Assembly: GCA_007922305.1 (NCBI GenBank)
Contig: ML677335.1
Location: forward strand, 16,023,766 to 16,087,765
Origin: Dermatemys mawii
Taxonomy: Eukaryota; Chordata; Testudines; Dermatemydidae
Length of the DNA: 64,000 nucleotides
Direction of reading: 5' to 3'
Each line of letters begins with the position of its first letter. Position 1 is the stretch's first letter. Positions 11,790 through 21,449 of this stretch are shown here, in pieces. The notes below the pieces were generated by a model. That model searched no databases. It had not been told where the DNA came from and worked only from the letters and a program-made list of their open reading frames with translations. The translations under genes and the position numbers were made by a program.

Positions 11790-13485
11790 TTTTTATCTGA
11801 GGGACGAGTAAATTATTGTTAGCTTTTTCAGTCTTCGCCTCCTCATGATAGGAAAGGGTGTGTAGATTTTGTGCCTGGACTGGTAAGTGTTCATGAAAAC
11901 TGTGTTAATGATCAACACAAAATTTTAATAGGACTATTTATTGCTATAATTGTCCCATTATCTCCAAAGGGGCTGCACAATCCTGTATGTTTGGAAAGTG
12001 TTTAGCACTTTGTCAGCATTATCACAGTACTACAATATTAATTATTTATATCTTTTTTTGACGCACTTGCTGCAAAACTGGTTGCTAGGAGTTTTGCTGT
12101 ATTCATTAGAGAGAAAAATCAGTTCTCACTTTCACCTCAAGCTTTTCAAGTTAAATGATGGGACTCTAAATATTAAAATCAGCTCTTCATTTCCCCATCA
12201 GTTACTGACTTATCTCCCTGCAAAGCCAAGTATATTGCACAGGCTTCTTAGGTTATATAGACTCATTGGCTGGGATATTTTCAGGGGAGTGGGGGGACTC
12301 TTAGATCATATCATAGAGAAAGTTGCTGAGGTCAGGAAACCTTAGATATAAAATGACCTCCTGCTCATATCAGATTGTTGCCTATTTACAGTAACTGGAT
12401 CTAATCCAAATCCCTTAGCTACTATGCTGCTGCAATGCTATGCTAGACCAAATCTGGCTGGAAAGGACACTGCATTCCACTCTAATCCCTCCTCACTCAC
12501 AGACACTCATTGCTGACAATGGAGTCAGATCACCGTTTGTTAGCATGCCTGTTTTTTCCTCTCCCTCTTGTTCTCTAGGCTTCCTAAAAAAAAATGTCAA
12601 ACGTTCAGGCGCTGCTGTTTATTTTTAACTCCACCCTTCTCATCTCTTTCCCCTCAACTAGTTTTGTTGTGACCGTTTCCCTTCAAGTTTGCATTTCCCC
12701 CTCACTCCCGCTCCTGGCTACTTTTTTCTGAGCTCATTTAATACAGTTTTCCAGCCACAACCTCCCCTCCCCCATATATGGGTTATTTTCTTCCCTTTAC
12801 CTTATTTTGCTTCTATTCCTTGCTAACCTTCTTCCAGCTCTCTCCCTCTTTACAGTAGCTTTTCATTTTGCCTTTCCCTTTTATTCATTGCTCCCACAAG
12901 AAGAGGAACACACCTGAGGCATCTCTTCCTCAACACCCCAATCTTTAGCCTTCTCCTCTCCCCCCACCTTTCTCTCTGTTTAGTCTTCTCCTTGCCTCCC
13001 CCCAGATTCATTTCCTTTCCCAGTTCATTTCCAGGATTTTCCTCATTTTCTTTTTCAGCATGATAGCAGAGTTTCCTCTGGTCAGGCCTGTTGTTGCAGA
13101 TAATGTATGCTCTGCTCTGCTGCTGCCCAGCTCTCTCTTATTGTGTGGATATGATCCAGCTCTGCCAAGAAGGGCTGCATTGTGCTCGGGGGAAAGTTGG
13201 TGAGCTCTGACTAACTAAATAATGCTCCATTTTTCTTCTCTCTGAAACTAAATTCTCCTGGTGCAGTCAACAGAGGGCTCCAGGACTGGATGGCTCCACC
13301 CTGGCTGCCATTGGTAAATATGGGAATTTCTGGATTTTCTGTGCATATTAATAGGTGCAGATTCTGTTCGTAAATCAGAAGAAAAAAACCCCTTTAAACA
13401 TGGTACAAGGAAATGATATTAAAATATAGACACTGGACTATGTGGTGGGCAGGGCCTTGCTGGCGAGCTAAGACTCCCCCTTCAG
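11790..13485. other. Intergenic, no gene recognised
   Basis: AT-rich to pyrimidine-rich non-coding sequence; 12640-13060 is strongly C/T biased on the plus strand. No exon, RNA gene or named repeat could be supported. Confidence 0.5.
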
Positions 13486-13489
13486 TTCA

Positions 13490-13955
13490 GTATGGAGGTT
13501 GGCCAGTTCCACCACTCGGTTGTCAGACTTCCCCGTTATTTCTGCCAAGTGTGGTCCGCCCCCCGGACGGGGTCACCTAAACGGATAATCCATGGATTCT
13601 GAACAGCAAAGCCACCAGTCTGTGGCCCCGCAGCCTCCTGGTGGAGCAGGCAATAGTTATTAGCCGCAATCAGGCTGCAGCCCCGGGTGGGGGCGAGGTA
13701 AGCGACAGTCTGTAGCTCTGCAGCCCCCTGGCTGGGTCAGCAAAACAATCAGTCTGGGGAATTAGTCCCCTGGTCAGGGTGAAGCAGCTCACAGCCCCTG
13801 GATGGAGCAAAGTGAACAATCAGCCTATAGCCCTGCAACCTGCTGGCTGGGGCAGCAAACAATCGAACAGTCGGGGGAATTAGCCTGTGGTCAAGGCGAA
13901 GCAGCAAACAGGCTGCACACCAGGGCAGGCAAGGCAAGTGAATAATCAGTGTATA
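13490..13955. repeat. Imperfect tandem array of roughly 90-115 bp units
   Basis: Three diverged units begin near 13621, 13711 and 13826, each with a TGTRG-CCYGCAGCC-like core followed by CTGG, a GCAGCAAAC-like segment and (in the last two) GGGGAATTAG and AAGCAGC. The array is GC-rich against its surroundings. It could be part of an unrecognised LTR or ERV leader. No coding capacity is evident. Confidence 0.5.
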
Positions 13956-13956
13956 G

Positions 13957-14275
13957 CAGGAGTGGGCCAACTTTTTGGCCTGAAGGCCACATCTGGGTAT
14001 GAAAACTGTATGATGGACCATGAATGCTCATGAAATTGGGTGTTGTGGTGTGGGAGGGGGTGAGAGCTCTGGCTGGGAGTGCAGGCTCTTGAGTGGGGCC
14101 AGAAATGAGGAGTTCAGGGTGCAGGAGGGGGCTCCTGGCTGGGGCAGGAGGTTAGGGTGCAAGTGGAGGGATGAGGGCTTCAGCATGTGTGTGTGTGTGT
14201 GTATGTGCGCGCACACTCTGGGGTGCAGGAGGGTGGGACCAAGGAGTTCAGAGGGTTGGAGGAGGATCATGAGTT
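13957..14275. mobile_element. hAT element fragment, right end missing
   Basis: It starts with CAGGAGTGGGCCAACTTTTT, closely matching the terminus of the complete element at 23147-23780 (CAGGAGTGGGCAAACTGTGG). The interior is G-rich with a (TG)n tract at about 14185-14202. The right terminus and target duplication are not found before the gypsy LTR begins. Confidence 0.6.
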
Positions 14276-14304
14276 TTTGTTTGTCTATTTATAAAGAGGA
14301 TACC

Positions 14305-14806
14305 ATGCTCAGGGCATGGGTGGTCACACAAGGGGGTCAGAAGTCAAGCTGGGTCAGATATCAGGAGGTCAGACTGTGAGGCAGGTCAGAGGGCAAAACC
14401 GAGAGTCAGGTGTCAGGAGGTCAGAGGGCAAAACCGAGAGTCAGGTATCAGGAGGTCAGAGGGCAAAACCGAGAGTCAGGTGTCAGGAGATCAGAGGGCA
14501 AAACTGAGAGCCAGGCAAGGTCAGGATACCAGGAGATCAGCAGCAGATAGTAAAAACAGGAATTGCAAGGGAAGCCCGCCTAGGCAGGGAGATCCTAGTT
14601 GCATGGACAACTTCCTGTTCCTGTGCTGGATTTAAATAGAAGCTGTGAACCAATCAGGACCCCCCAGCATTCCACAAGTCAGATTCCAGGACTAGAGTCC
14701 TGTGTCAGATTTCAGCTCATATTCCAGCAACCGTTAGCTTGGCAGGTTGGAATTTACTAGTGCCGAAAAGCCTTGGACCATCATTCAAAACGTGAGATCC
14801 CTGACA
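14305..14806 (-). repeat. 3' LTR of the gypsy element
   Basis: Aligns with 17992-18514 over most of its length, for example TTCCTGTGCTGGATTTAAAT against TTCCTGTGCTAGGTTTAAAT, and both copies begin (minus strand) with TGTCAGGGA. The lower boundary is blurred; about 14305 is the limit of clear similarity. TTTAAAT-type AT motifs could be the promoter TATA region. The two LTRs are clearly diverged, so the insertion is old. Confidence 0.8.
14384..14523. repeat. 35-bp tandem repeat, four units
   Basis: Units start at 14384, 14419, 14454 and 14489; each begins GTCAGAGGGCAAAACCGAGA, with the last degenerate. The paired 5' LTR has a single unit (about 18076), so the expansion arose in this LTR after insertion or was lost in the other. 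Confidence 0.9.
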
Positions 14807-14839
14807 TCATCCTGACCTGAAGTGGTACCCTCAGCATGA

Positions 14840-15010
14840 CAATATGGAGCCAGGTTTTTCAGGGTGATTCCTACGAAACGCTTGTGGCAGAGCATGTATC
14901 TTTTCTGCAGGTACCCAAATGCGTTCCTTAGGACCATACCCCTCCCAATCAACAAAATACCAGAGCCTGCCATGTTTATATATTTAGAATCCAGTACTGG
15001 TGCAGGAGGT
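14840..15010 (-). pseudogene. Gypsy integrase C-terminus, chromodomain-like remnant
   Basis: Read on the minus strand in the frame at 14930-14956, the sequence gives FVDWEGYGP, followed downstream by a WVPAEKI-like stretch. This is the canonical motif of the integrase chromodomain of vertebrate chromoviruses, which tethers integration to modified histones. An overlapping open frame begins [10 protein letters not shown] in another phase, so at least one frameshift separates the parts. It lies about 120 bp from the 3' LTR, as expected for the end of pol. Confidence 0.75.
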
Positions 15011-15259
15011 GGCTGGGTCCTGTGAGGAAAAGGATTTTCTGTGTCAGCTTTCAAAAGTTATAAATGAAACACTAGGTGAATCTTCAGAGAACTGGTTACT
15101 GGTCTGGAGAAGTCAGCTTCTACAATGAAGGCTTGTGTGCCATCTGGATGAGACAATATGGGTGCTGTAATAAAGGTGAGTTTCAGTTAGTTGAATGCAT
15201 GCTGGGCCTTAGGAAACCAATGGAACTGGACATTTTTCCAGAGGAGAGCAGTGAGGGGA

Positions 15260-15830
15260 TCAATTTGTGTTGAAAAATATCAAGGTAAATAGTTGATAAT
15301 AATTGGTGAACCTCCAGAGGCATTGCAGGATGTTTACTGTGTGTGGAGTCAGCCAGTCTTGGATAGCTTGGAGCTTGCATGGATCCATCTGGATCCCTTT
15401 TTGGGACAAGATGAAGCCCAAGACCTCTGTGGAGATCTGATCGAAGGCACACATCTCAAACTTGGCATAAAGGCCATGCTGCTGTAAGCGTTCCAGGACT
15501 GGGTGAGACATGAGTGGCATGCTGTTCTGGACAGCCAGAGCAGATCAGTATGTCATCTAGGTAGAATATTATGTACTGGTCTAATGTATCTCAGACCACA
15601 TCATTTATAAAATGTTTGAAGGTGACTGGGGCATTGGCCAACTTGAAGGGCATTACGAGATATTCATAGTGGCCATACCAGGTTCGAAAGGCAGTCTTCC
15701 ACTCATCCCCCTCCCTGAATCGTACAAAGCTGTATGCCCCCAGAGGGCTAACTTAGTAAACATATGGGCAACCCCCCACACGATCCAGCAACTCAGGAAT
15801 TAGGGGTAGCAGGCAACGATTCCCAATATT
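15260..15830 (-). pseudogene. Gypsy reverse transcriptase remnant
   Basis: On the minus strand the catalytic box YLDDILIC is read from 15563 down to 15540 (YLDD at 15552-15563). Upstream in the same orientation are a gypsy-type [21 protein letters not shown] block and a NAPVTF block, and downstream HGLYAKFEMCAFDQ and EVLGFILSQKGI, the usual LGF(V/I)LS connection to RNase H. The region has in-frame stops and at least two frame changes. It lies between the gag remnants and the chromodomain remnant, matching gypsy gene order. Confidence 0.85.
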
Positions 15831-16303
15831 GATTACTGTGCACTGAGTCAGATAAATGTAGAGTCAGAGATTTTCTTTCTTCTTGACAAAAAGTACTGGT
15901 GCGCTAGCCAGAGAGGTTGACTTGTGGATACATCTCAGGCCAGGCTCTCCTGAAGATACTCAGAGTGGTGTCAGCTCAGGTTCTGACATTACATACATTC
16001 ATCTGAATGGTACTTTTGCTCCTGGCTACAGCTCTATTAGGCAGTCATAGTCCTCATGCAGAAGTAGAATTTCCTCATACTTTTGAAAAACATCAGTGTA
16101 GGCTTGGTATTTTGAGTGGAATTCAGTTGTTGCTTCAGTGGACAGTTCTACCTGGATAGCCACCCCCCATTTGAGCCACTTAAGATTCGGATGCTGGGAC
16201 TGGAGCTACTGGTCCCCAACAGTACTGTCTACAAAACTGTGATGGAAAACAGACTTCCTGTGCTTGTCATCAAATGAGGAGATTGTGGAGGATCAGCCAA
16301 GGA

Positions 16304-16905
16304 TCAGGGGAAAACGTGGAGAATGGATGTAATATTTCTCAGTGCCCTTGAATCAGAGCCTCCAGGGAAGTTGTTTCCTTTGTGGCTGGACCAGAAGATA
16401 AAGCGGGAACTGTCAATAGTCTCTATAAGGATAGGCATGGCCTTGCATTGTAGGGGAATCTGCAGGATCTGGGCTGCCACTGCATCAACTGATTGCCTAT
16501 AATATGGATGATGAGAACCATGAGGGCATCCAGACTCATGGGCATCTCTACCTGGGCTCATTCGTCTTTAATTTCTTCTTGCAGGCCCCCTGGAAACTGG
16601 CACATTTGTTTCTCCTTTTTTCTGTCTGTATTGGTGGTGAGGTAGCAGAATTGTGCAGCACAGGAGGCTATGGTGCTCTGGTACTGTGAGAGCTTCCTTA
16701 AGACAGCCTCTGCCATTTGAATGCGGGGCAGAATATCAAATAATACTGATATGCCTTGGATGAGGACCTCCCAGGTCGACAGTACTGGACTGTGCCACTC
16801 CAGGAACGGGGAGGCCCACTCTAACGCTGCCCCAGACAGCAGGCTTATAAGCGGGCTCACCTTTGCATGATCAGTAGTATAGGACTGAGGGTGCATTGTG
16901 ACCAA
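16304..16905 (-). pseudogene. Gypsy gag / protease-region remnant
   Basis: The open part at 16905-16558 contains AKVSPLISLLSGAALEWASP, the typical capsid motif of vertebrate gypsy gag in which SLLSG.AL.WA is conserved. A second frame (16561-16304) follows with no secure protease DSG motif, so that region is only inferred to be the gag-pol junction. The gag continues on the other side of the hAT insertion. Confidence 0.7.
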
Positions 16906-16915
16906 GAGGTGGCAT

Positions 16916-17705
16916 CATAGGCACCGACTCCATAGGTGCTCTGGGGCTGGAGCAACCAAGGTTGTCCCTAGCTGTGTGGGGCCCCAGGTCGGGGGCGCTG
17001 TGTGGGGCTGGCCCCAGGCCTCCCAGTGTGGGGAGAGGGAACCACCCCCCAGCATGAACAAGAGGAGCAGGCTGGGGCTGGGTCACTCCACTTTCCATCA
17101 CCCGGTGACTGCAGGGGCAATGGGGAACCGCCTACCAGCACTCGCTGGCCGTGCGGCTCGGAGTAAGTGGAGCAGAGCAGGCTGGGGCTGGGTTGCTCCA
17201 CTTACTGCCGCCAGTGAGTGCAGGCCTGACCCATGGTGCAGTCCTCAGGGGAGTGGGGGCAGGGCTGAGGAGGAGCAGGGGCGGGAAGAGGCAGGGCTGG
17301 GGCAGAGCAGGGGTGGGGGCTTTGGGGAAGAGGCAGAGCAGGGGCTGGAGTAGCATGCAGCTGCCTAGGGCACCAGCAAGTTTGGTGCCCCAAAACTCCT
17401 GGTGCCCTATGCAGCTGCGTACTTTGTGTATGGGTAAGGACGGCCCTGGGAACAACCACATAAAAAAATAGTGAGTGCTCAGCACCTACCAGCAGCCCCA
17501 CTGATCAGCACCTTCCCCTCCCACCCACTGCGATCAGCTGTTTAATGGCACAAAGGAGGCACTGAGGAGCAGGAAGAGGTGAGGGAAGGGCTGGAACGGG
17601 GCAGGGCAAGGGTGGGGATCTGGGGGAAGGGGTAGAGTGAGGGTAGGGCCTGGTGAGGAGAGGGGTTCCAGCACATCCTGGGAACTGTGGAAGTTGGCAC
17701 CTCTG
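16916..17705. mobile_element. Non-autonomous hAT-like element inserted in gypsy gag
   Basis: The left end CATAGGCACCGACTCC and the inverted right end (CAGAGGTGCCAACTTCC) are imperfect terminal repeats. Flanking 8-mers GGTGGCAT (16908-16915) and GGTGGCAC (17706-17713) agree at 7 of 8. The interior is GC-rich with runs such as GGCAGGGCTGGGGCAGAGCA. The open frames inside are low-complexity artefacts. It disrupts the gypsy gag frame and is therefore younger than the gypsy insertion. Confidence 0.8.
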
Positions 17706-17709
17706 GGTG

Positions 17710-17943
17710 GCACTGGTTCTTAAAACCTTGAAGTTGCTGGTGATGGCTATCAGACCATTCCACCAGACCTACTGGGGGACAGGGCTGCATAAGCTGTGTC
17801 TGGTATGCAGTGTTTTCAGCAAGCAATTGTATAACTTGCTTCTGAGGTTAGCTGACCCAGGCCTACAGGACTCGGTTGTTTGCCTGAAGGTGGATAGCCC
17901 ATTCATATGTGCCTGGTGCTCCTGAAGGGTTAGCCAGGTCCAT
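17710..17943 (-). pseudogene. Gypsy gag N-terminal remnant
   Basis: A methionine codon at 17943-17941 (MDLANPSGAPG) starts about 50 bp inside the 5' LTR end, a normal place for gag. After a frame change the region continues with [12 protein letters not shown], a coiled-coil-like stretch. It is cut off by the hAT element at 17705. Confidence 0.6.
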
Positions 17944-17991
17944 TCTATTGGTACTGGGCCCACTTCTGTGGCCTACATGGTCTATGCAAGT

Positions 17992-18514
17992 TGTCATGAT
18001 AGGGACAAAGGCAGTGGTCAGAGCAAGGGGTAGAAAGAAGTCAGGCCCGATCAGGTGCCGGGGGAGTGGGGTGGGGTCAGAGGGCAAAACCAAGAGTCAG
18101 AAGGTAGACTCTGTCAGAATACCAGGAGACTAGGAGCAAGGATTTCAGGGGAAGCAGGCACCTGAGCAGGGAGAACCCACAACATCCCGTTCCTGTGCTA
18201 GGTTTAAATACGAGTTGTGAATCAGTCAGGATCCCCAGCATCTAGGGTGACCAGATGTACCGATTTTATAGGGACAGTCCTGACTTTTGGGTCTTTTTCT
18301 TATATAGACTCCTATTACCACCCCCCCCCCCCACCCAGTCCCATTTTTTCCACACACTACCAGCATCCCACTAGTCAGATTCTAGGACTGGAATCCTCTG
18401 TCAGAGCTCAGCTCCTATTCTGGCAACTGTTAGCAGGTCACAGGATATCAGGCTGGAATTTACTAGAGCTGAGGAGCCCTGGAGACTATGGTTCAGTACC
18501 TGTGGTCCCTGACA
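17992..18514 (-). repeat. 5' LTR of the gypsy element
   Basis: Starts (minus strand) with TGTCAGGGACC at 18514 and ends with ..TGACA at 17992, giving the short inverted TGTCA/TGACA termini. It contains the MITE at 18243-18359. The primer-binding site should lie just below 17992, but I could not match it to a tRNA. Confidence 0.8.
18243..18359. mobile_element. 117-bp MITE inside the LTR
   Basis: The perfect 8-bp duplication CCAGCATC flanks it (18235-18242 and 18360-18367), and the paired LTR has the single empty site near 14668. The left end TAGGGTGACCAGAT and the body match the 122-bp element at 39941, but the right terminal repeat is nearly all deleted, leaving only CTA. It includes a 12-bp C run (18321-18332). 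Confidence 0.88.
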
Positions 18515-18519
18515 CAGGA

Positions 18520-20025
18520 CAATGGACACAGAGAATATTATGCAACTCTCCCAATGTCAACAATGATGTCTGTGGAAGCACATGAATTAGAACATAAAGT
18601 CGCCTGCCTTTCGTGTTGCTAATTTTGGTTGGACATAATCCTGGAGGTTTCATCACACAACATAATCTTTAATTAAAGGTTAATCTTTAATTCCTGGAGA
18701 CCCAGGGCAATCCTGCAGGGTTGGCAACCCTGTCTGCCTTAATATAGTCACTGAACTATAAGGCTTCCCTTTGAAGCTTCCTTCATTACCATTACTCTTA
18801 TGGCTTTCACTTTTGGAGTCTTCATCCCCCTACTGTTATGACAGCAGATTAAGACAGAACAGACTTTACTGGTGATATGCTCTACTTCTAAATCAAACAA
18901 TCACAGCTGACAATAAGCATTTTTAAGCACTAACTGCTTATATATTGAGATGAATGGAAATAATAGCACTCCCTACAATAGCGCTTTCTAGTGACTTCCA
19001 GTAATACTTCAATCCTGTAAGTTGCCACCAATAGGACAGCAGTCTCAGACACAAGACTGGCCATCAGGGAGAAGAAAAAGCTTGTCTTCCTCCCTTCAAA
19101 TAGTGCTAGAGAACCACAAAAGCAAATGTTAGCCGGCTGGCAAGGTAAGGAAATGTTTCTCTCTGCCCCAACAAAAACTTTAGATGAAAGTAGGGGGACC
19201 CTAGCCTGGGGCGTTAGGTCCGCAACGCTAACTGATGTCTCAGTTAATCCATCCAGCCATCAATAAACCTACAGTTCTGAGAGTGCCTGAAAATGAATCC
19301 TTTTTTGCTTCATCAATACAGTATTCATGTGCATGAATGAGACTTTCCTGCTTGTGGAAATTGCCTTTAAATATATACCAAACATTTGGAGCAAGAGTAT
19401 TTGACACTTTTGGGAACCAGTGTAATTTTGTCATAATTGCTTATGCCCTAAAACATCTTGTTAAAGCTATACAGTTATTTAAGATGAAATTTATAGGTAT
19501 GTCAAACCCCAAACCTCTCTGGTTTCTCTTATCTTTTGTGTTCTGCAAAATTATTTACTTTGGCAGATTCTTTTCACTAAATAGGACCATGTTCATAAAC
19601 ATGTTCTATTACTAAGTTTTTCTTAGGCTTCAGCGGTCTGTTTGGGCATAGCATCTCCTATGAGCTACTATATGACATCTTAGGATATGGAAACATACAA
19701 TATGAAGGCCTGAAGGTCCTAATCTACTAATGCCTTCTTCAGTAGAAAACATTTGAGCATATGAAATGCATTCACTTAGCCATACTGTGTGTTAGAAAAA
19801 GAATTCATGTCATCACTGTATAAGTAAAAATAAATAAGGTTCAGGCCAAATTCAACAGATTAAAGTTACAGATTAGATAGCATATTGCCTAGGCAAAAGA
19901 CATCTCACAATGAAGGACAAAACACCCATGACAAAACTCAGATTTGTCTGTCTCTGACTGCCTATTAAATGCATCACTTAATATTAGCTCCTGTGAATGC
20001 TACTTTCTTCTTGACACATTATACA
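18520..20025. other. Intergenic, no gene recognised
   Basis: AT-rich sequence with no supportable exon or RNA gene. A 92-codon open frame at 19337-19615 has no recognisable domain and no splice or conservation support. Confidence 0.5.
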
Positions 20026-20029
20026 TTAA

Positions 20030-20118
20030 TGGAGTCACAGAAATATAAGGCTGGAGGGGACCTCAAGAAATCATCAAGACCAACCTTCTGCAATGTGGCA
20101 GGATCAAGTAAATCTAGA
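20030..20118 (-). repeat. CR1-type LINE 3' fragment, antisense
   Basis: GGAGTCACAGAAATATAAGG, GGAGGGGACCTCAAGAAATC and CCAACCTTCTGCA match the reversed 3' end of sauropsid CR1 LINEs, the same family whose 3' end is carried by the SINE at 31153-31350. It is broken by the hAT-like sequence starting at about 20120. Confidence 0.65.
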
Positions 20119-20119
20119 C

Positions 20120-21250
20120 CGGGGTCGGCAACCTTTCAGAAGTGGGGTGCCGAGTCTTCATTTATTCAGTTTAATTTAAGGTTTTGCGTGCCGGTAATAT
20201 ATTTTAATGTTTTTTAGAAGGTCTCTCTCTATAAGGCTCTCTATTATATAACTAAACTATTGTTGGATGTAAAATAAAGTTTTCAAAATGTTTAAGAAGC
20301 TTCATTTAAAATGAAATTAAAATGATCTTCCACCACCGGCCTGGTCAGCCCACTGCCAGTCCGGGGTTCCGTTCACCTACTCCGGCAGCGGGCTGAGTGG
20401 GGCCTGCGGCTGGGACCCCAGCTGGCAAGGGGCCAGCAGCCAAAACCCCAGACCGGCAGCAGGCTGCATGGGGCCGGCGACTGGGACCCCAGACTGGCAG
20501 TGGGCTAAGTGACTCAGCCTGCTGCTGCTCAGGGGTTTCATCCACTGGCTCCTGCCAGCCAGGATCCCGGCTGCCAGACCCACTCAGCCTGCTGCTGGTC
20601 TGGGATCCCTGCCCTGCTCACATAGAGTGGGTACCTACCTTCTCCCTGGTTCTGGCCCATTTTCTTTCTCTCTCTCTGCACTGAGCTGGGGGTGCACTGG
20701 GGGTGAAGGAGCAGGCTGGGGGTTGGGGTGTAGGATCTGGACAGGAGCTAGAATGCGGGAGGGGGCTCAGGTTTGCGGCAGGAAGTTTGTGTGTGGAGCG
20801 CTTACCTGGGCAGTTCCCATTTGGTGCGAGGGTGCAGGTGGGAATGGGAGGGGGAGTGTTTCAGGAGCTCCAGTTTGGTGCTAAGGGTAGGGATGTGGGG
20901 GGTGCAAGAATCAGGATGGGGGAGGGGTCCTGGGTATGTGTGTGGGGTGCCAGAGACGGGGCAGGGGGCTGTGTGTATGTGTGGAGGGTGAAGGAGTCAA
21001 GCAGAGGGCTGGGTATGTGTGAGGCGGGGTACTGGGAGCAGGGCAGGGCATGAGCCTGGGGTGTGTATGGGAGTGCAGGGCGAAGGGCAGGGGTCTGGGG
21101 TGTGTGAAGGGGTGCAGGACTCAGGGCAAAGGGCTGGGTGTGTGTGAGGAGGGTGAAGGAGTCAAGCAGAGGGCTGGGTATGTGTGAGGAGGGTACAGCG
21201 GTTAGGGCAGGGGCCTGGGGTGCGGGGGTACAGGGGTCAGGGCAGGAGCT
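20120..21250. mobile_element. hAT-like element, GC-rich body, right end lost
   Basis: The first 190 bp (GGGGTCGGCAACCTTTCAGA onward) are closely similar to the complete hAT at 5859-6168. The remainder is G-rich, with repeated GAGCAGGGCAGGG- and GGGCTGGGTATGTGTGAGG-type blocks resembling a degenerate minisatellite (about 20930-21235). No right terminus or target duplication is visible before the Penelope-like fragment. Confidence 0.65.
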
Positions 21251-21445
21251 TTTTATACTTTCTGTGTATATAAATGCATCTTACTTCTGTTTGTTCCATT
21301 CTATGCATCCGATGAAGTGGGCTATAGCCCACAAAACTTATGTTGAAATAAATTGGTTAGTCTCTAAGGTGCCAAAAGAATTCCTCATTTTCTTTACGGA
21401 TACAGACTAACATGGCTGCTAATCTTAAACCTGTCTCTGAAGCTA
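21250..21445 (+). mobile_element. Penelope-like terminal fragment with hammerhead-like core
   Basis: The sequence from about 21290 (TGTTCCATTCTATGCATCCG) to ACTAACATGGCTGCTAATCT matches, from memory, a terminal repeat widely dispersed in turtles and other amniotes. Its core has the layout of a hammerhead ribozyme: CCGATGA (21309-21315), a perfect 6-bp stem GTGGGC/GCCCAC with loop TATA (21317-21332), then AAAA where GAAA is expected. Short flanking complements GCAT and ATG could form another stem. Two core positions differ from the active consensus. Hammerhead motifs are known in Penelope-like retroelements; assignment of this copy is inference. Confidence 0.5.
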
Positions 21446-21449
21446 ATAT

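Larger units (their letters stand above)
14305..18514 (-). mobile_element. Decayed Ty3/gypsy LTR retrotransposon with chromodomain
   Basis: Two related direct repeats of about 0.5 kb bound remnants of gag and pol read on the minus strand: 5' LTR at 18514-17992, gag remnants at 17943-17710 and 16905-16304, RT at about 15830-15260, a chromodomain-like C-terminus near 14930, and the 3' LTR at 14806-14305. RNase H and the integrase core are missing between the RT and the chromodomain, so the copy is internally deleted. All frames carry stops and frameshifts. A 790-bp hAT element (16916-17705) splits gag, and a 117-bp MITE (18243-18359) sits in the 5' LTR. I did not find a target duplication. Confidence 0.85.

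Noticed and set aside
14316..14507. Repetitive 63-codon peptide frame
   Set aside because: Direct consequence of the 35-bp tandem repeat in the gypsy LTR.
16898..17485. Several overlapping 100-150 codon frames on both strands
   Set aside because: All lie in the GC-rich low-complexity body of the hAT element at 16916-17705.
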